This document shows, piece after piece, positions 53,462 to 62,663 of a DNA stretch of 64,000 nt. Where the stretch lies: positions 372,001-436,000 of the forward strand of contig NZ_CP170736.1 of NCBI RefSeq assembly GCF_046115505.1, given 5' to 3'. A model generated the notes under the pieces. It was not told the origin of the DNA. It ran no database searches and worked only from the letters and a program-made list of their open reading frames with translations. A program made the position numbers and the translations under genes. Position 1 is the stretch's first letter. Each line of letters starts with the position of its first letter. The stretch is from Dellaglioa kimchii (lineage in GTDB: Bacteria; Bacillota; Bacilli; Lactobacillales; Lactobacillaceae).

Positions 53462-54775
53462 ATGAAATTTCAACGCCCCAAAGGAACAGCAGATATAATC
53501 CCAGCAGATTCAAAAAAATGGCAATATATTGAAGAGACCGCTAGAAATATATTCTCAAGTTACCAATATGATGAAATTAGAACGCCACTTTTTGAACATT
53601 TTGAGGTTTTTTCAAGAACTTCAGGTGATACTTCTGATATTGTAACTAAAGAAATGTATGATTTTAAAGATAAAGGTGACCGCCATATAACACTTCGTCC
53701 TGAAGGAACAGCTGGAGTTGTTAGAGCGTATGTTGAAAATAAACTTTATGGCCCAGAAATTCAAAAGCCATTTAAAACGTATTATATTGGACCAATGTTT
53801 CGTTATGAAAGACCTCAATCTGGACGCTTACGTCAATTTCATCAAATTGGAGTTGAAGCCTTTGGGGTTGATAATCCAACACTTGATGTTGAAGTTATGG
53901 CAATGGCAATTGATTTCTTATCAAAATTTGGGTTAACAAATTTAAAATTAGCTATTAATACTTTGGGAGATAATGATAGTCGTGATAATTATCGTGACGC
54001 ATTGGTTGTATATTTACGTCCCTTCGCTGATCAATTAAGTGATGATTCAAAAGCACGTTTAGAAAAAAATCCACTACGCGTTTTGGATAGTAAAGATAAA
54101 GGTGATCAAGAAATTGTTAAAAATGCACCATCAATTCTAGATTACCTTAGTGAAGAGTCACAGGCTCATTTTAACCAAGTAAAAGTGTTACTTGATGCAT
54201 TGGAAATTCCATATGAAGTTGATTCAACAATGGTTCGTGGACTTGATTATTATAACCATACCATTTTCGAAATTATGTCTGATTCAAAAGCATTTGGTGG
54301 GAAATTTACGACCATTTGTGCTGGTGGACGATATAATGGCCTTGTTGAGCAATTAGGTGGTCCTGAAACACCAGGGATTGGTTTTGGTTTGGGGATTGAA
54401 AGATTATTATTAGTTCTTGAAGCTGAAGATGCAAAATTACCCGTTGAACAAAGTTTAGATGTTTATGTTGTTGGTATTGGTGAAGAAACGAATACTGAAA
54501 CACTAAAACTCGTGCAATCAATGCGTAAGGCAGGTTATTCAATTGAAAGAGATTATTTAAATCGTAAACCAAAAGGTCAATTTAAATCTGCTAATCGTAT
54601 GAATGCTCATTTTGTTATGACTTTAGGTGAGAGCGAACTAGAAACACAAACTTTGAATTTTAAAAATATGAAAACAAGTCAAGAAATTATATTAAAATTA
54701 GAAGATGTATATACTGATTTTTCGAAAGTATATGAAGAGGCATTAAAATTAGAAATGGAGGCTGATGGAGAATGA
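53462..54775 (+). CDS. hisS: Histidyl-tRNA synthetase
   Basis: Charges tRNA-His. The 437 residues contain class II motif 2 FRYERPQSGRLRQFHQ (about 115-130), the HisRS-specific RGLDYYNHT (about 259-267), AGGRYNGL (about 287) and the C-terminal anticodon-binding domain. ATG 53462 is chosen for AGGAGG upstream; a longer frame starts inside the T-box terminator. It overlaps aspS by four bases (ATGA). Regulated by the T-box upstream. Confidence 0.98.
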   Translation: MKFQRPKGTADIIPADSKKWQYIEETARNIFSSYQYDEIRTPLFEHFEVFSRTSGDTSDIVTKEMYDFKDKGDRHITLRPEGTAGVVRAYVENKLYGPEIQKPFKTYYIGPMFRYERPQSGRLRQFHQIGVEAFGVDNPTLDVEVMAMAIDFLSKFGLTNLKLAINTLGDNDSRDNYRDALVVYLRPFADQLSDDSKARLEKNPLRVLDSKDKGDQEIVKNAPSILDYLSEESQAHFNQVKVLLDALEIPYEVDSTMVRGLDYYNHTIFEIMSDSKAFGGKFTTICAGGRYNGLVEQLGGPETPGIGFGLGIERLLLVLEAEDAKLPVEQSLDVYVVGIGEETNTETLKLVQSMRKAGYSIERDYLNRKPKGQFKSANRMNAHFVMTLGESELETQTLNFKNMKTSQEIILKLEDVYTDFSKVYEEALKLEMEADGE

Positions 54776-56541
54776 AAAGAACAACATACAATGGCTTAGT
54801 TGATGAAACTTTTATTGGTCAAACAGTTACATTAAAGGGATGGGTACAAAAAAGACGCGATTTAGGAAATTTAATTTTTATTGATTTACGTGATCGTGAG
54901 GGCATTGTTCAACTGGTTTTTAGTCAAGAATTTGATTCCGAAGCTTTAAAGATTGCTGAAGAGTTACGTAATGAATTTGTTGTTGAGGTTGCAGGACAAG
55001 TGACACAACGAGATGCTAAAGCAATCAACCCAAGAATGAAAACGGGTAAGATTGAAGTTGAAGTTCATAATGCAGTTATTTTGAATAAAGCAAAAACACC
55101 GCCATTTGAAATACAAGATGATATTAATGTTGTAGATGATACAAGATTAAAATATCGTTATTTAGACTTACGTCGTCCTGAAATGCAAAAATCATTGATG
55201 ATTCGTAGCCGTATTACACAATCTGTTCACAGCTACTTAGATAATCAAAATTTTATTGATATTGAAACACCATATTTAACAAAATCAACACCTGAAGGGG
55301 CTCGTGACTATCTTGTACCTTCCCGTGTCTATCCTGGGCATTTTTATGCATTACCACAATCACCTCAATTATTTAAGCAATTATTGATGAATGCCGGATT
55401 TGATCGTTACTACCAAATTGCTCGTTGTTTTAGAGACGAAGATTTGCGTGGTGACCGTCAACCTGAATTTACGCAAATAGATTTAGAAACATCATTTATG
55501 TCTGCTGAAGAAATTCAAGATTTAACAGAAGGTTTATTAAAACGTGTAATGAAAGATACTTTAAATATTGACCTCGAATTACCATTACAACGTATGACTT
55601 GGAATGAATCAATGGCAAGATATGGTTCTGAAAAACCGGATATTAGATTTGATATGGAATTAAAAGATATGTCTGCTGCAGTTAAAGATATTGATTTTAA
55701 AGTATTTACTAATACTTTAGACAATGGTGGACTTGTTAATGCTATTGCGATTCCTGGTGGTGCCGATAAGTATTCACGCAAAGCGATTGATGCTAAAACG
55801 GCTTATATTGAACGTTTTGGTGCTAAAGGGTTAGCTTGGGTAAAAGTAACTGAAGAAGGATTTAGTGGCCCAATTGCTAAATTTTTAAATGATCATGTTG
55901 ATGCAATTAAAGAAGCTGCTGGTGCAAATGTCGGAGATTTAATTTTGTTTGTTGCTGACAAAGCAAGTGTTGTTCGTGCATCATTAGGTTACTTACGTAA
56001 TGATATTGCCAAAGAGATGGATATGATTGATGAAAATAGATTCGCCTTCCTTTGGGTTGTTGATTGGCCATTATTTGAATACAGTGAAGACTTTGACAAA
56101 TTTATTGCTGCGCATCATCCTTTTACTATGCCAAATGAAGAAGATATTCACTTACTTGATGAAAATCCACATGAAGCACATGCACAAAGTTATGATATTA
56201 TTTTGAATGGTTATGAATTGGGTGGTGGGTCAATCCGTATTCATAAACGCGATATTCAAGAAAAAATGTTTAAGGCTTTAGGATTTACTAAAGAAAGTGC
56301 GGAAGAACAATTTGGATTTTTCCTAGATGCACTTGATTATGGATTCCCACCACATGGTGGATTGGCTATTGGGTTAGACAGATTTGCTATGTTATTGGCA
56401 AAGAAAGATAACATTCGCGAAGTTATCGCGTTCCCTAAAAATTCAAAAGCATCAGAGCCATTGACGAATGCGCCTAGTCTAGTTGCAAGTAAGCAATTAG
56501 ATGAATTATCGTTAAAAGTTGAAGAAAATAAATTAAAATAG
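54772..56541 (+). CDS. aspS: Aspartyl-tRNA synthetase (bacterial type)
   Basis: Charges tRNA-Asp. The 589-residue enzyme has the N-terminal OB anticodon domain (1-105), class II catalytic core with QSPQLFKQLLM (about 195), motif 2 FRDEDLRGDRQPEFTQ (about 218-233) and motif 3 GLAIGLDRFAM (about 528), and the bacterial GAD insert (about 300-410). Its ATG overlaps the end of hisS, so it is coupled to hisS and shares the T-box. A terminator follows. Confidence 0.98.
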   Translation: MKRTTYNGLVDETFIGQTVTLKGWVQKRRDLGNLIFIDLRDREGIVQLVFSQEFDSEALKIAEELRNEFVVEVAGQVTQRDAKAINPRMKTGKIEVEVHNAVILNKAKTPPFEIQDDINVVDDTRLKYRYLDLRRPEMQKSLMIRSRITQSVHSYLDNQNFIDIETPYLTKSTPEGARDYLVPSRVYPGHFYALPQSPQLFKQLLMNAGFDRYYQIARCFRDEDLRGDRQPEFTQIDLETSFMSAEEIQDLTEGLLKRVMKDTLNIDLELPLQRMTWNESMARYGSEKPDIRFDMELKDMSAAVKDIDFKVFTNTLDNGGLVNAIAIPGGADKYSRKAIDAKTAYIERFGAKGLAWVKVTEEGFSGPIAKFLNDHVDAIKEAAGANVGDLILFVADKASVVRASLGYLRNDIAKEMDMIDENRFAFLWVVDWPLFEYSEDFDKFIAAHHPFTMPNEEDIHLLDENPHEAHAQSYDIILNGYELGGGSIRIHKRDIQEKMFKALGFTKESAEEQFGFFLDALDYGFPPHGGLAIGLDRFAMLLAKKDNIREVIAFPKNSKASEPLTNAPSLVASKQLDELSLKVEENKLK

Positions 56542-56548
56542 ACGTTTA

Positions 56549-56582
56549 AAAGACTAATGATTAAACTCATTAGTCTTTTTTA
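56549..56582 (+). terminator. Terminator of hisS-aspS
   Basis: A perfect 12-bp stem (56549-56560 with 56567-56578), six-base loop, T run. Confidence 0.93.
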
Positions 56583-56651
56583 GGCATAAAAATATCAATA
56601 TTATGTTAAGTGATTTATTATTATCATATATTAAGAGGGGGAATGATGATA

Positions 56652-57173
56652 ATGAGTGAAAAAGCAATATTCGCTGGTGGTTGTTTTTGGTGCATGGTTG
56701 AACCGTTTGAAGAACAAGCAGGAATTTTAAATGTCGTATCTGGATATACAGGAGGACACACTAAAAATCCAACATATGAAGATGTTGTATCTGAAACAAC
56801 GGGGCATACTGAGGCAGTTGAGATAACATTTGACCCTAAAAAAATTAATTACGCTCAGCTTGTTGAGATATATTGGCAACAAACAGATCCAACTGATGCG
56901 ATGGGGCAATTTCAAGATAGGGGTAGTTCATATCGCCCAGTGATTTATACACTAAATGATGAGCAAAGAAAAATTGCGGAAACTTCAAGACAACTATTGA
57001 TTGATAGTCATAGATTCAAAGAACCAATTGTTACAACTATAGAAGATGCAGGTCCATTTTATGCTGCTGAGGATTATCATCAAGAGTTTTATAAAAAGAA
57101 TCCAAGAAGATTTGCTATGGAAGAAAACGGTGGTCGGAATCAATTTAAACAATCTGTCTGGAAATCTAAATAA
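56652..57173 (+). CDS. msrA: Peptide-methionine (S)-S-oxide reductase MsrA
   Basis: Repairs oxidised methionine. Catalytic cysteine in AGGCFWCMVEPFE (about 7-19) and EDYHQEFYKKNP near the C-terminus are the family marks. ATG 56652 is chosen because GAGGGGG ends about ten bases upstream; two ATGs before it are too close to that site. Length is then 173 residues. The gene is monocistronic, with a strong terminator. It is soluble and lacks a fused MsrB. Confidence 0.95.
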   Translation: MSEKAIFAGGCFWCMVEPFEEQAGILNVVSGYTGGHTKNPTYEDVVSETTGHTEAVEITFDPKKINYAQLVEIYWQQTDPTDAMGQFQDRGSSYRPVIYTLNDEQRKIAETSRQLLIDSHRFKEPIVTTIEDAGPFYAAEDYHQEFYKKNPRRFAMEENGGRNQFKQSVWKSK

Positions 57174-57176
57174 GTT

Positions 57177-57218
57177 AAAAGAGTCTTTTCGAATGAATTT
57201 TGAAAAGACTCTTTTTGT
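57177..57218 (+). terminator. Terminator of msrA
   Basis: AAAAGAGTCTTTT (57177-57189) pairs perfectly with AAAAGACTCTTTT (57203-57215), 13-base loop, T run. Confidence 0.92.
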
Positions 57219-57322
57219 ATAGATTAAGATTTACTTGATAAGTAAATGTCTAACTGTATCTGACCGTAATGAATGGTATAATATTCGTAACTTGTTAAAA
57301 TGAAATGTGAGGTTTTTTGATC

Positions 57323-58198
57323 ATGGACGATCTGCAACAAATTTTTAAGAAACATTCATACGCGGCCAAAGCTTCAACAGCATTTATATATGCGATATTA
57401 GTTTCGGTTGCGATGAACTTTTTTTGGACACCAGGAAAAATATATGCCTCTGGTATTACGGGGTTAGCGCAATTAGTAGCAACCCTCCTTAGTCGATATG
57501 CACCATTTCAAATATCGACTGCGTTACTCTTATTTCTTTTAAATGTACCAATGTTCATTTTGGCTTGGAATAAAATTGGTCACCGTTTTACTGTGTTTAC
57601 TTTTTTAGCAGTTGTATTTTCAAGTATTATGATCAAAGCAATTACGCCAGTAACGTTAACAACGGATCCTATTATTTGCGCGATATTTGGTGGAGCTGTT
57701 AATGGATTTGGTACTGGATTAGCGCTTAGAAATGGAATTTCAACTGGTGGATTAGATATTATTGGCTTAACAATTAAAAAGAAAACAGGTAAAAGTATTG
57801 GAACTATTAATATTATTTTTAATGCTTTTATTGTTCTAGCAGCCGGTTTTATTTATGGTTGGCCCTATGCTTTTTATTCTGCATTGGGATTATTTGTTAA
57901 TGCTAGAGTCATGGATATGGTTTATACAAGACAACAAAAAATGCAAGTTATGATTGTGACGAGTCGTCCTAAGAGTGTGATTGATTCAATACAAAATCAT
58001 ATGCGTCGTGGAATCACAATTGTTAACGATGTTGAGGGTGCTTACCATCATGATGATAAGACACTTTTAATTACCGTTATTTCAAGATATGAACAAAATG
58101 AATTACATGATGCAATGGAAGAGTCAGACCCGGTCGCATTTGTTAGTATCTCAGAAAACGTTCAGATATGGGGACGTTTTTATGAGCAAGCATTATAA
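57323..58198 (+). CDS. YitT family membrane protein (DUF161 + DUF2179)
   Basis: A 291-residue membrane protein with five to six membrane segments (about 13-180) and a C-terminal cytoplasmic DUF2179 domain (about 200-285, with MRRGITIVNDVEGAYHHDDKTLL). The repeated glycine-rich GGAVNGFGTGLALRNGISTGGLDIIG is typical. Members of the family are widespread in Firmicutes and of uncertain function. ATG 57323 is preferred over a TTG at 57317; GAGG lies ten bases upstream. An extended -10 (TGG TATAAT, 57275-57282) is seen upstream. Confidence 0.9.
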   Translation: MDDLQQIFKKHSYAAKASTAFIYAILVSVAMNFFWTPGKIYASGITGLAQLVATLLSRYAPFQISTALLLFLLNVPMFILAWNKIGHRFTVFTFLAVVFSSIMIKAITPVTLTTDPIICAIFGGAVNGFGTGLALRNGISTGGLDIIGLTIKKKTGKSIGTINIIFNAFIVLAAGFIYGWPYAFYSALGLFVNARVMDMVYTRQQKMQVMIVTSRPKSVIDSIQNHMRRGITIVNDVEGAYHHDDKTLLITVISRYEQNELHDAMEESDPVAFVSISENVQIWGRFYEQAL

Positions 58199-58222
58199 AT
58201 AAAACTAAAGGATTAATAAGTT

Positions 58223-59398
58223 ATGCAAATTAAAAAGATAATCTACTTATTTCTCATCAGACTATTTTCGTTACTGAATTTCTCTAAAAAAAGTACTAAT
58301 ATCAGCTATTTAATGAGTTTCGGTGGTAATAGTGACTTCATTCGGAAATTAAATCAAAGATGTTTAGATAATAATCAACATTTAATCATTTTTTATCGAC
58401 CTTCTATGAAGTTAGAAATTAAGAATATCGAAGACTTAAATATTGAAACCAAAATATTTACTGAAAATATTTCTTTCGTATTAAATTTAATTCCTCTGAT
58501 TTCTAAGAGTAACTTAATTTTTGTCGATAATTATTTTGCTTTTTTAGCCACAATGCATACAAAAAAAACAACCAAAATTGTTCAACTTTGGCATGCAAAT
58601 GGGGCAATTAAATCATTTGGTTGGGATGAGCCTAAAACAGCTGATCGATCGGCTGAAGATAAAAAACGATTTCAATCTGTCTATAATCAATTTGATGATT
58701 TTATTGTAGCGTCAGCTAAAATGGGGTCAGTATTTAAGAAAAGTTATCATGTTTCTGATGATCACATTTTAGAACTTGGATACCCTGCTACAGATAAATT
58801 TAAAGATAGCAATTGGATAAAATTAACAAAAAAAAATATTTTTAGTAGCCACCCAGACTTAATTAAGAAAAAAATTATTTTATACGCACCAACATATAGA
58901 GAAGATATAAATGGGGAAGTTATATTAGAAATACCAGATGATTTTTCTAATATTCAAGAATTATTAAATGATGAAACTAAGTTAATTATTAAATTACATC
59001 CGCATTTAAAGGACAAAGAGCTTGCCTTTAAAAAATTATTATCTAAGAATAATGATATTTTATGGGTGGATGAATACACAACTGGAGAATTGTTGGTCAT
59101 CACAAATTGTTTAATTACAGATTATTCATCGGTTATTTTTGATTTCAGTTTATTGCCAAACGCTGAACGAGTTTTATTCTATTGTTTTGATTTAAAGAAT
59201 TATGAAAGTAGTATTGGGATTCAATCGGATTTTAATAACTGGGTACCAGGACCGATTGTGCAAACAATGAGTGAACTAGTTGCTACTTATAAAGAATTCA
59301 AAAATAGTGATAGACAATTAGCAACATTTAATTTATTATGGAATACATCTAATGATGGGCATGCGACAGAGCGTGTTCTAGATTATTATTTTACTTAA
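58223..59398 (+). CDS. CDP-glycerol glycerophosphotransferase family protein (TagB/TagF-like)
   Basis: Probable wall teichoic acid enzyme transferring glycerol phosphate to a lipid-linked acceptor or glycan. In 391 residues: N-terminal hydrophobic membrane-association segment (about 5-18), then the glycosyltransferase-type domains with QLWHANGAIKSFGW (about 120-133), ILYAPTYRED (about 219), LHPHLKD and ITDYSSVIFDFSLL (about 296-309), all family hallmarks. Its length suggests a TagB-type primase rather than a long TagF polymerase; this is inference. AAGGA precedes the ATG. The TagG-like permease follows 18 bases later. Confidence 0.88.
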   Translation: MQIKKIIYLFLIRLFSLLNFSKKSTNISYLMSFGGNSDFIRKLNQRCLDNNQHLIIFYRPSMKLEIKNIEDLNIETKIFTENISFVLNLIPLISKSNLIFVDNYFAFLATMHTKKTTKIVQLWHANGAIKSFGWDEPKTADRSAEDKKRFQSVYNQFDDFIVASAKMGSVFKKSYHVSDDHILELGYPATDKFKDSNWIKLTKKNIFSSHPDLIKKKIILYAPTYREDINGEVILEIPDDFSNIQELLNDETKLIIKLHPHLKDKELAFKKLLSKNNDILWVDEYTTGELLVITNCLITDYSSVIFDFSLLPNAERVLFYCFDLKNYESSIGIQSDFNNWVPGPIVQTMSELVATYKEFKNSDRQLATFNLLWNTSNDGHATERVLDYYFT

Positions 59399-59416
59399 AT
59401 AAGGAGCGTCAATACA

Positions 59417-60226
59417 TTGAAAAAAGTTATTTCAATTATAAAAGAACAATTTGAAAATTTACCAATTATATTTCGAGTTTCAAAATATGAAGATCGAGCA
59501 AGTTACCAAAGTCATTATTTAGGAATTGCATGGGAGTTTTTAAACCCAATGATTCAAATTGGTATTTACTATCTTGTTTTCGGTGTTGCCTTGCACGCTG
59601 GACAACAGATAGATGGGGTTAATTATTTTGCTTGGATGATGGTGGGTATCGCCCCATGGTTGTTTATGAATTCTAGTGTACTTGGTATGTCTCGTAGTGT
59701 TTATGAAAAAGTTGGATTAGTTGCTAAAATGAAATTTCCGGTTAGCGTACTACCAACAATTCGTATGGTCAGTCAAATGACTGCGTATTGGGTTATGTTC
59801 GGTTTTAGTATTATTGTTTTATTATTATCAGGTGTAACGCCCACTTTGTATTGGTTACAGTACATTTATTATTTTATCTGTATGATTGCATTTTTATTTG
59901 CTTTCGGTATTTTTAATTCAACCATTTCAATTTTAGCTCGTGATTACTATATAGCACTCCAATCAATTATGAGGGTTTTATTTTACATGTCAGGTATTTT
60001 ATTCAATTTAAATTCTGGTAGTTTTCCTAAAGTTTTTGTTAGAATTCTACAAATAAATCCGTTTAACTATTTGGTCGCAGGGTTTAGAGAAACTTTCTTG
60101 AGCGAAGGTTGGTTTTTTAATAATCCAACGCAACTATTACTATTTTGGTCAATCACGTTAATGTTCCTCTTAATAGGATCACATTTACACTATAAATTTA
60201 GAGCTCATTTTGTTGATTTAATTTAA
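59417..60226 (+). CDS. ABC-2 type polysaccharide export permease (TagG-like)
   Basis: Membrane half of a teichoic acid or polysaccharide exporter. The 269 residues contain six membrane segments and the ABC-2 signature YLGIAWEFLNPMIQIGIYYL (about 33-52) and the conserved NPFNYLVAGFRE near residue 215. The start is TTG, with AAGGAG ten bases upstream. In most Firmicutes tagH, the ATPase, follows; here the next gene is nfo after a terminator, so the ATPase must be elsewhere. Confidence 0.9.
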   Translation: MKKVISIIKEQFENLPIIFRVSKYEDRASYQSHYLGIAWEFLNPMIQIGIYYLVFGVALHAGQQIDGVNYFAWMMVGIAPWLFMNSSVLGMSRSVYEKVGLVAKMKFPVSVLPTIRMVSQMTAYWVMFGFSIIVLLLSGVTPTLYWLQYIYYFICMIAFLFAFGIFNSTISILARDYYIALQSIMRVLFYMSGILFNLNSGSFPKVFVRILQINPFNYLVAGFRETFLSEGWFFNNPTQLLLFWSITLMFLLIGSHLHYKFRAHFVDLI

Positions 60227-60230
60227 ATAT

Positions 60231-60279
60231 AAAAGATTTAGAAAACTTCCTGTCAGGTGAGTATTCTAAATCTTTTTTT
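60231..60279 (+). terminator. Terminator of the TagB/TagG-like pair
   Basis: A 13-bp perfect stem (60231-60243 with 60264-60276), 20-base loop with a small inner hairpin, seven-T run. Confidence 0.88.
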
Positions 60280-60331
60280 ATAATCAATGTTATAATACAA
60301 TCAAGTTAAAATGCGAAAAGAGGTAAGGATA

Positions 60332-61222
60332 ATGTTGATAGGATCACATGTTAGTATGAAGGGAAAAGATATGTTACTTGGTTCCGCCGAAGAGGCTTCG
60401 AATAATGGAGCAAGTACATTTATGATTTATACGGGAGCACCTCAAAATACAAGGCGAAAAGATATTTCAGAGATGAATATTCCAAAAGGTAAAGCCTTTA
60501 TGGTGGAACATGGATTAAGTGATATAGTTGTTCATGCCCCTTATATTATCAATTTAGGAAATACAGTTAAACCAGAGAATTTTACATTTGCAATCAATTT
60601 TTTGAAAGCTGAAATAGATAGGGCCGAAGCATTAGGCGCTACTCAAATGACTCTCCATCCTGGTGCTCATGTAGGTGCGGGAGATGAAGCTGCAATTAAA
60701 CATATCATTGAAGGATTAAACGAAGTTTTGACTTCAGACCAAAAAATTCAAATTGCTATTGAAACAATGGCGGGCAAGGGTACAGAGGTTGGACGAACAT
60801 TTGAACAGATTGCACAAATGATTGATGGTGTGAAGTTGAATGATAAATTATCTGTTACGTTTGATACATGTCATACTAGTGATGCTGGATATAATATTAA
60901 AGATGACTTTGAATCTGTTATAGAAAAGTTTGATGATATTATTGGAATTGATCGATTGAAAGTCTTTCATATCAACGATTCAAAAAATGTTCAAGGAAGT
61001 CATAAAGATAGACATGCTAATATTGGCTTTGGTGAAATTGGGTTTGATGCATTAAATAGTATTGTACATGACGAAAGATTTAGTAAGGTACCTAAAATAT
61101 TAGAAACACCATATGTAGGTGTAGATAAAAAAAATCAACAATCACCATATCAAAAAGAAATTTTGATGTTTAAAGAAAATACCTTTAATCCTAATCTATT
61201 AACGGAACTTGGGTTAAATTAA
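60332..61222 (+). CDS. nfo: Endonuclease IV (AP endonuclease)
   Basis: Cuts DNA at abasic sites. The TIM-barrel zinc ligands are all visible: VHAPYI (about 66-71), LHPGAHVGAG (about 108), AIETMAGKGTE (about 145), FDTCHTSDAG (about 180), FHINDSKN (about 214) and DRHANIGFGEIG (about 230). ATG 60332 is chosen for GAGGTAAGG upstream and the usual MLIGSHVS start; length 296 residues. Monocistronic. Confidence 0.97.
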   Translation: MLIGSHVSMKGKDMLLGSAEEASNNGASTFMIYTGAPQNTRRKDISEMNIPKGKAFMVEHGLSDIVVHAPYIINLGNTVKPENFTFAINFLKAEIDRAEALGATQMTLHPGAHVGAGDEAAIKHIIEGLNEVLTSDQKIQIAIETMAGKGTEVGRTFEQIAQMIDGVKLNDKLSVTFDTCHTSDAGYNIKDDFESVIEKFDDIIGIDRLKVFHINDSKNVQGSHKDRHANIGFGEIGFDALNSIVHDERFSKVPKILETPYVGVDKKNQQSPYQKEILMFKENTFNPNLLTELGLN

Positions 61223-61316
61223 AGCTGTTTATTGATTTAGATCAATTGATTTATGCTTAATTTGTTAAAATAAAGTATATTTTTTGTCTTATCTCAAATA
61301 TTTTATAAAAGATTTA

Positions 61317-61345
61317 TTGACGGCGATAAAGACTTTAGTTATAAT
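61317..61345 (+). promoter_or_regulatory. Promoter of rpsU-yqeY
   Basis: TTGACG (61317-61322), exactly 17 bases, TATAAT (61340-61345), about 75 bases before the rpsU ATG. Near-consensus, as expected for a ribosomal protein gene. Confidence 0.85.
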
Positions 61346-61420
61346 GAACAAGGACAGTTCGACGATGCAACTTAATGCATAAAAAGACGGTTACATTCAA
61401 GCTCGGAGGGAGGGATATCT

Positions 61421-61609
61421 ATGTCAAAGACAGTCGTACGTAAAAACGAATCTCTCGATGATGCTCTTCGTCGCTTTAAACGTTCCGTTTCTAAAACAGG
61501 TACATTACAAGAATACCGTAAACGCGAATTCTATGAAAAGCCAAGTGTGAAACGTAAGAAGAAATCCGAAGCAGCAAGAAAGCGTAAAACAACTAAGAAA
61601 CGCTTCTAG
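61421..61609 (+). CDS. rpsU: 30S ribosomal protein S21
   Basis: A 62-residue very basic protein of the 30S platform. The start SKTVVRKNESLDDALRRFKR is the S21 signature and the tail is poly-basic (RKRKTTKKRF). GGAGGGAGG precedes the ATG. It stands at the head of rpsU-yqeY with a strong promoter and a leader of about 70 bases. Confidence 0.98.
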   Translation: MSKTVVRKNESLDDALRRFKRSVSKTGTLQEYRKREFYEKPSVKRKKKSEAARKRKTTKKRF

Positions 61610-61626
61610 TCTAGGGAGGAATCACG

Positions 61627-62070
61627 TTGAGTCTATTAGAAACACTTAATAACGATTTAAAACAAGCGATGAAAGCAAAAGACAAACAAACTTTAAGTAC
61701 TGTAAGAATGCTTAAAGCAGCTGTTACAAACGAAGAAATTAAAGCAGGTCATGATTTATCAGTTGATGATGAAACTGTTTTATTGGCTCGTGAGTTAAAA
61801 CAACGCAAAGAATCTTATGCAGAATTCAAAGATGCCGGTCGAGATGATCTTCTAGAAAATCTTGATATGGAAATAAAAATTGTCGAAAAATATTTACCTG
61901 AACAATTATCAGCTGAAGAAGTTACTGATGTCGTGAAAGAAGTTATTTCACAAGTTGGTGCAACATCAAAAGCTGATTTTGGAAAAGTCATGGGTGCGGT
62001 TATTCCTAAACTTAAGGGACGCGCTGATGGTAAGGTTATAAGTGAGACAGTTAAATCATTATTAAATTAG
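61627..62070 (+). CDS. yqeY: GatB/YqeY domain protein
   Basis: A 147-residue helical protein related to the tRNA-binding tail of GatB. The typical LLETLNNDLKQAMKAKD start and LKQRKESYAEFKDAGRDDL (about 58-76) are clear. The exact role is unknown. The start is TTG, with AGGGAGGA nine bases upstream. It follows rpsU by 17 bases, its usual place, and ends in a strong terminator. Confidence 0.93.
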   Translation: MSLLETLNNDLKQAMKAKDKQTLSTVRMLKAAVTNEEIKAGHDLSVDDETVLLARELKQRKESYAEFKDAGRDDLLENLDMEIKIVEKYLPEQLSAEEVTDVVKEVISQVGATSKADFGKVMGAVIPKLKGRADGKVISETVKSLLN

Positions 62071-62072
62071 CG

Positions 62073-62118
62073 AAAAAGGAATTACAATTCAACTTGAATT
62101 GTAGTTCCTTTTTTTTTA
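62073..62118 (+). terminator. Terminator of rpsU-yqeY
   Basis: AAAAAGGAATTACAATTCA pairs with TGAATTGTAGTTCCTTTTT (one G-T) around three bases, with a long T run: a 19-bp stem. Confidence 0.93.
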
Positions 62119-62177
62119 TGCTATTATTTGAGTTGAGTAACTTTGGGACATATAAAACGAATTTAAAGAGGGTTATT

Positions 62178-62663
62178 ATGGATTTAGAAATTTTTGACCA
62201 CACTAAGGCAGAACCAGAAAAAAATATAACATTAATTAAAGAAATTCTTAATTTTGCGGGTAAGAAAATAAAATTACCTGATGAAACAGAAATGTCAGTT
62301 ACTTTAATGAATAATGAAGAAATTCACAAAATTAATCGTGAATATCGAAATGTAGATAGACCAACTGACGTCATCAGCTTCGCAATCGAAGAAGATGGAG
62401 ATGATATGCCAATTATTTTTCCTGATGATGAAGGTATGGATATGCCTGAAATTGCTAAAAATATCGGTGATATCATGATTTCAACTGAAAAAGTTGCTGA
62501 ACAAGCAGTTGATTATGGTCATTCTTATGAACGTGAATTGGGATTTTTGACAGTCCATGGGTTCTTACACCTAAATGGTTACGATCATATGGAACCTGAA
62601 GATGAAAAAGAAATGTTTGGATTACAAACAGAGATATTAGATGCTTATGGCCTTAAACGATAA
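62178..62663 (+). CDS. ybeY: Endoribonuclease YbeY
   Basis: Zinc endoribonuclease in 16S 3'-end maturation and ribosome quality control. The zinc motif HGFLHLNGYDH (about 124-134) is intact, and RPTDVISFA (about 62-70) is conserved. ATG 62178 is chosen for AGAGGG upstream; the longer frame starts in the yqeY terminator. Length is 161 residues. Unusually, phoH (ybeZ) is not upstream. dgkA overlaps its end. Confidence 0.96.
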   Translation: MDLEIFDHTKAEPEKNITLIKEILNFAGKKIKLPDETEMSVTLMNNEEIHKINREYRNVDRPTDVISFAIEEDGDDMPIIFPDDEGMDMPEIAKNIGDIMISTEKVAEQAVDYGHSYERELGFLTVHGFLHLNGYDHMEPEDEKEMFGLQTEILDAYGLKR

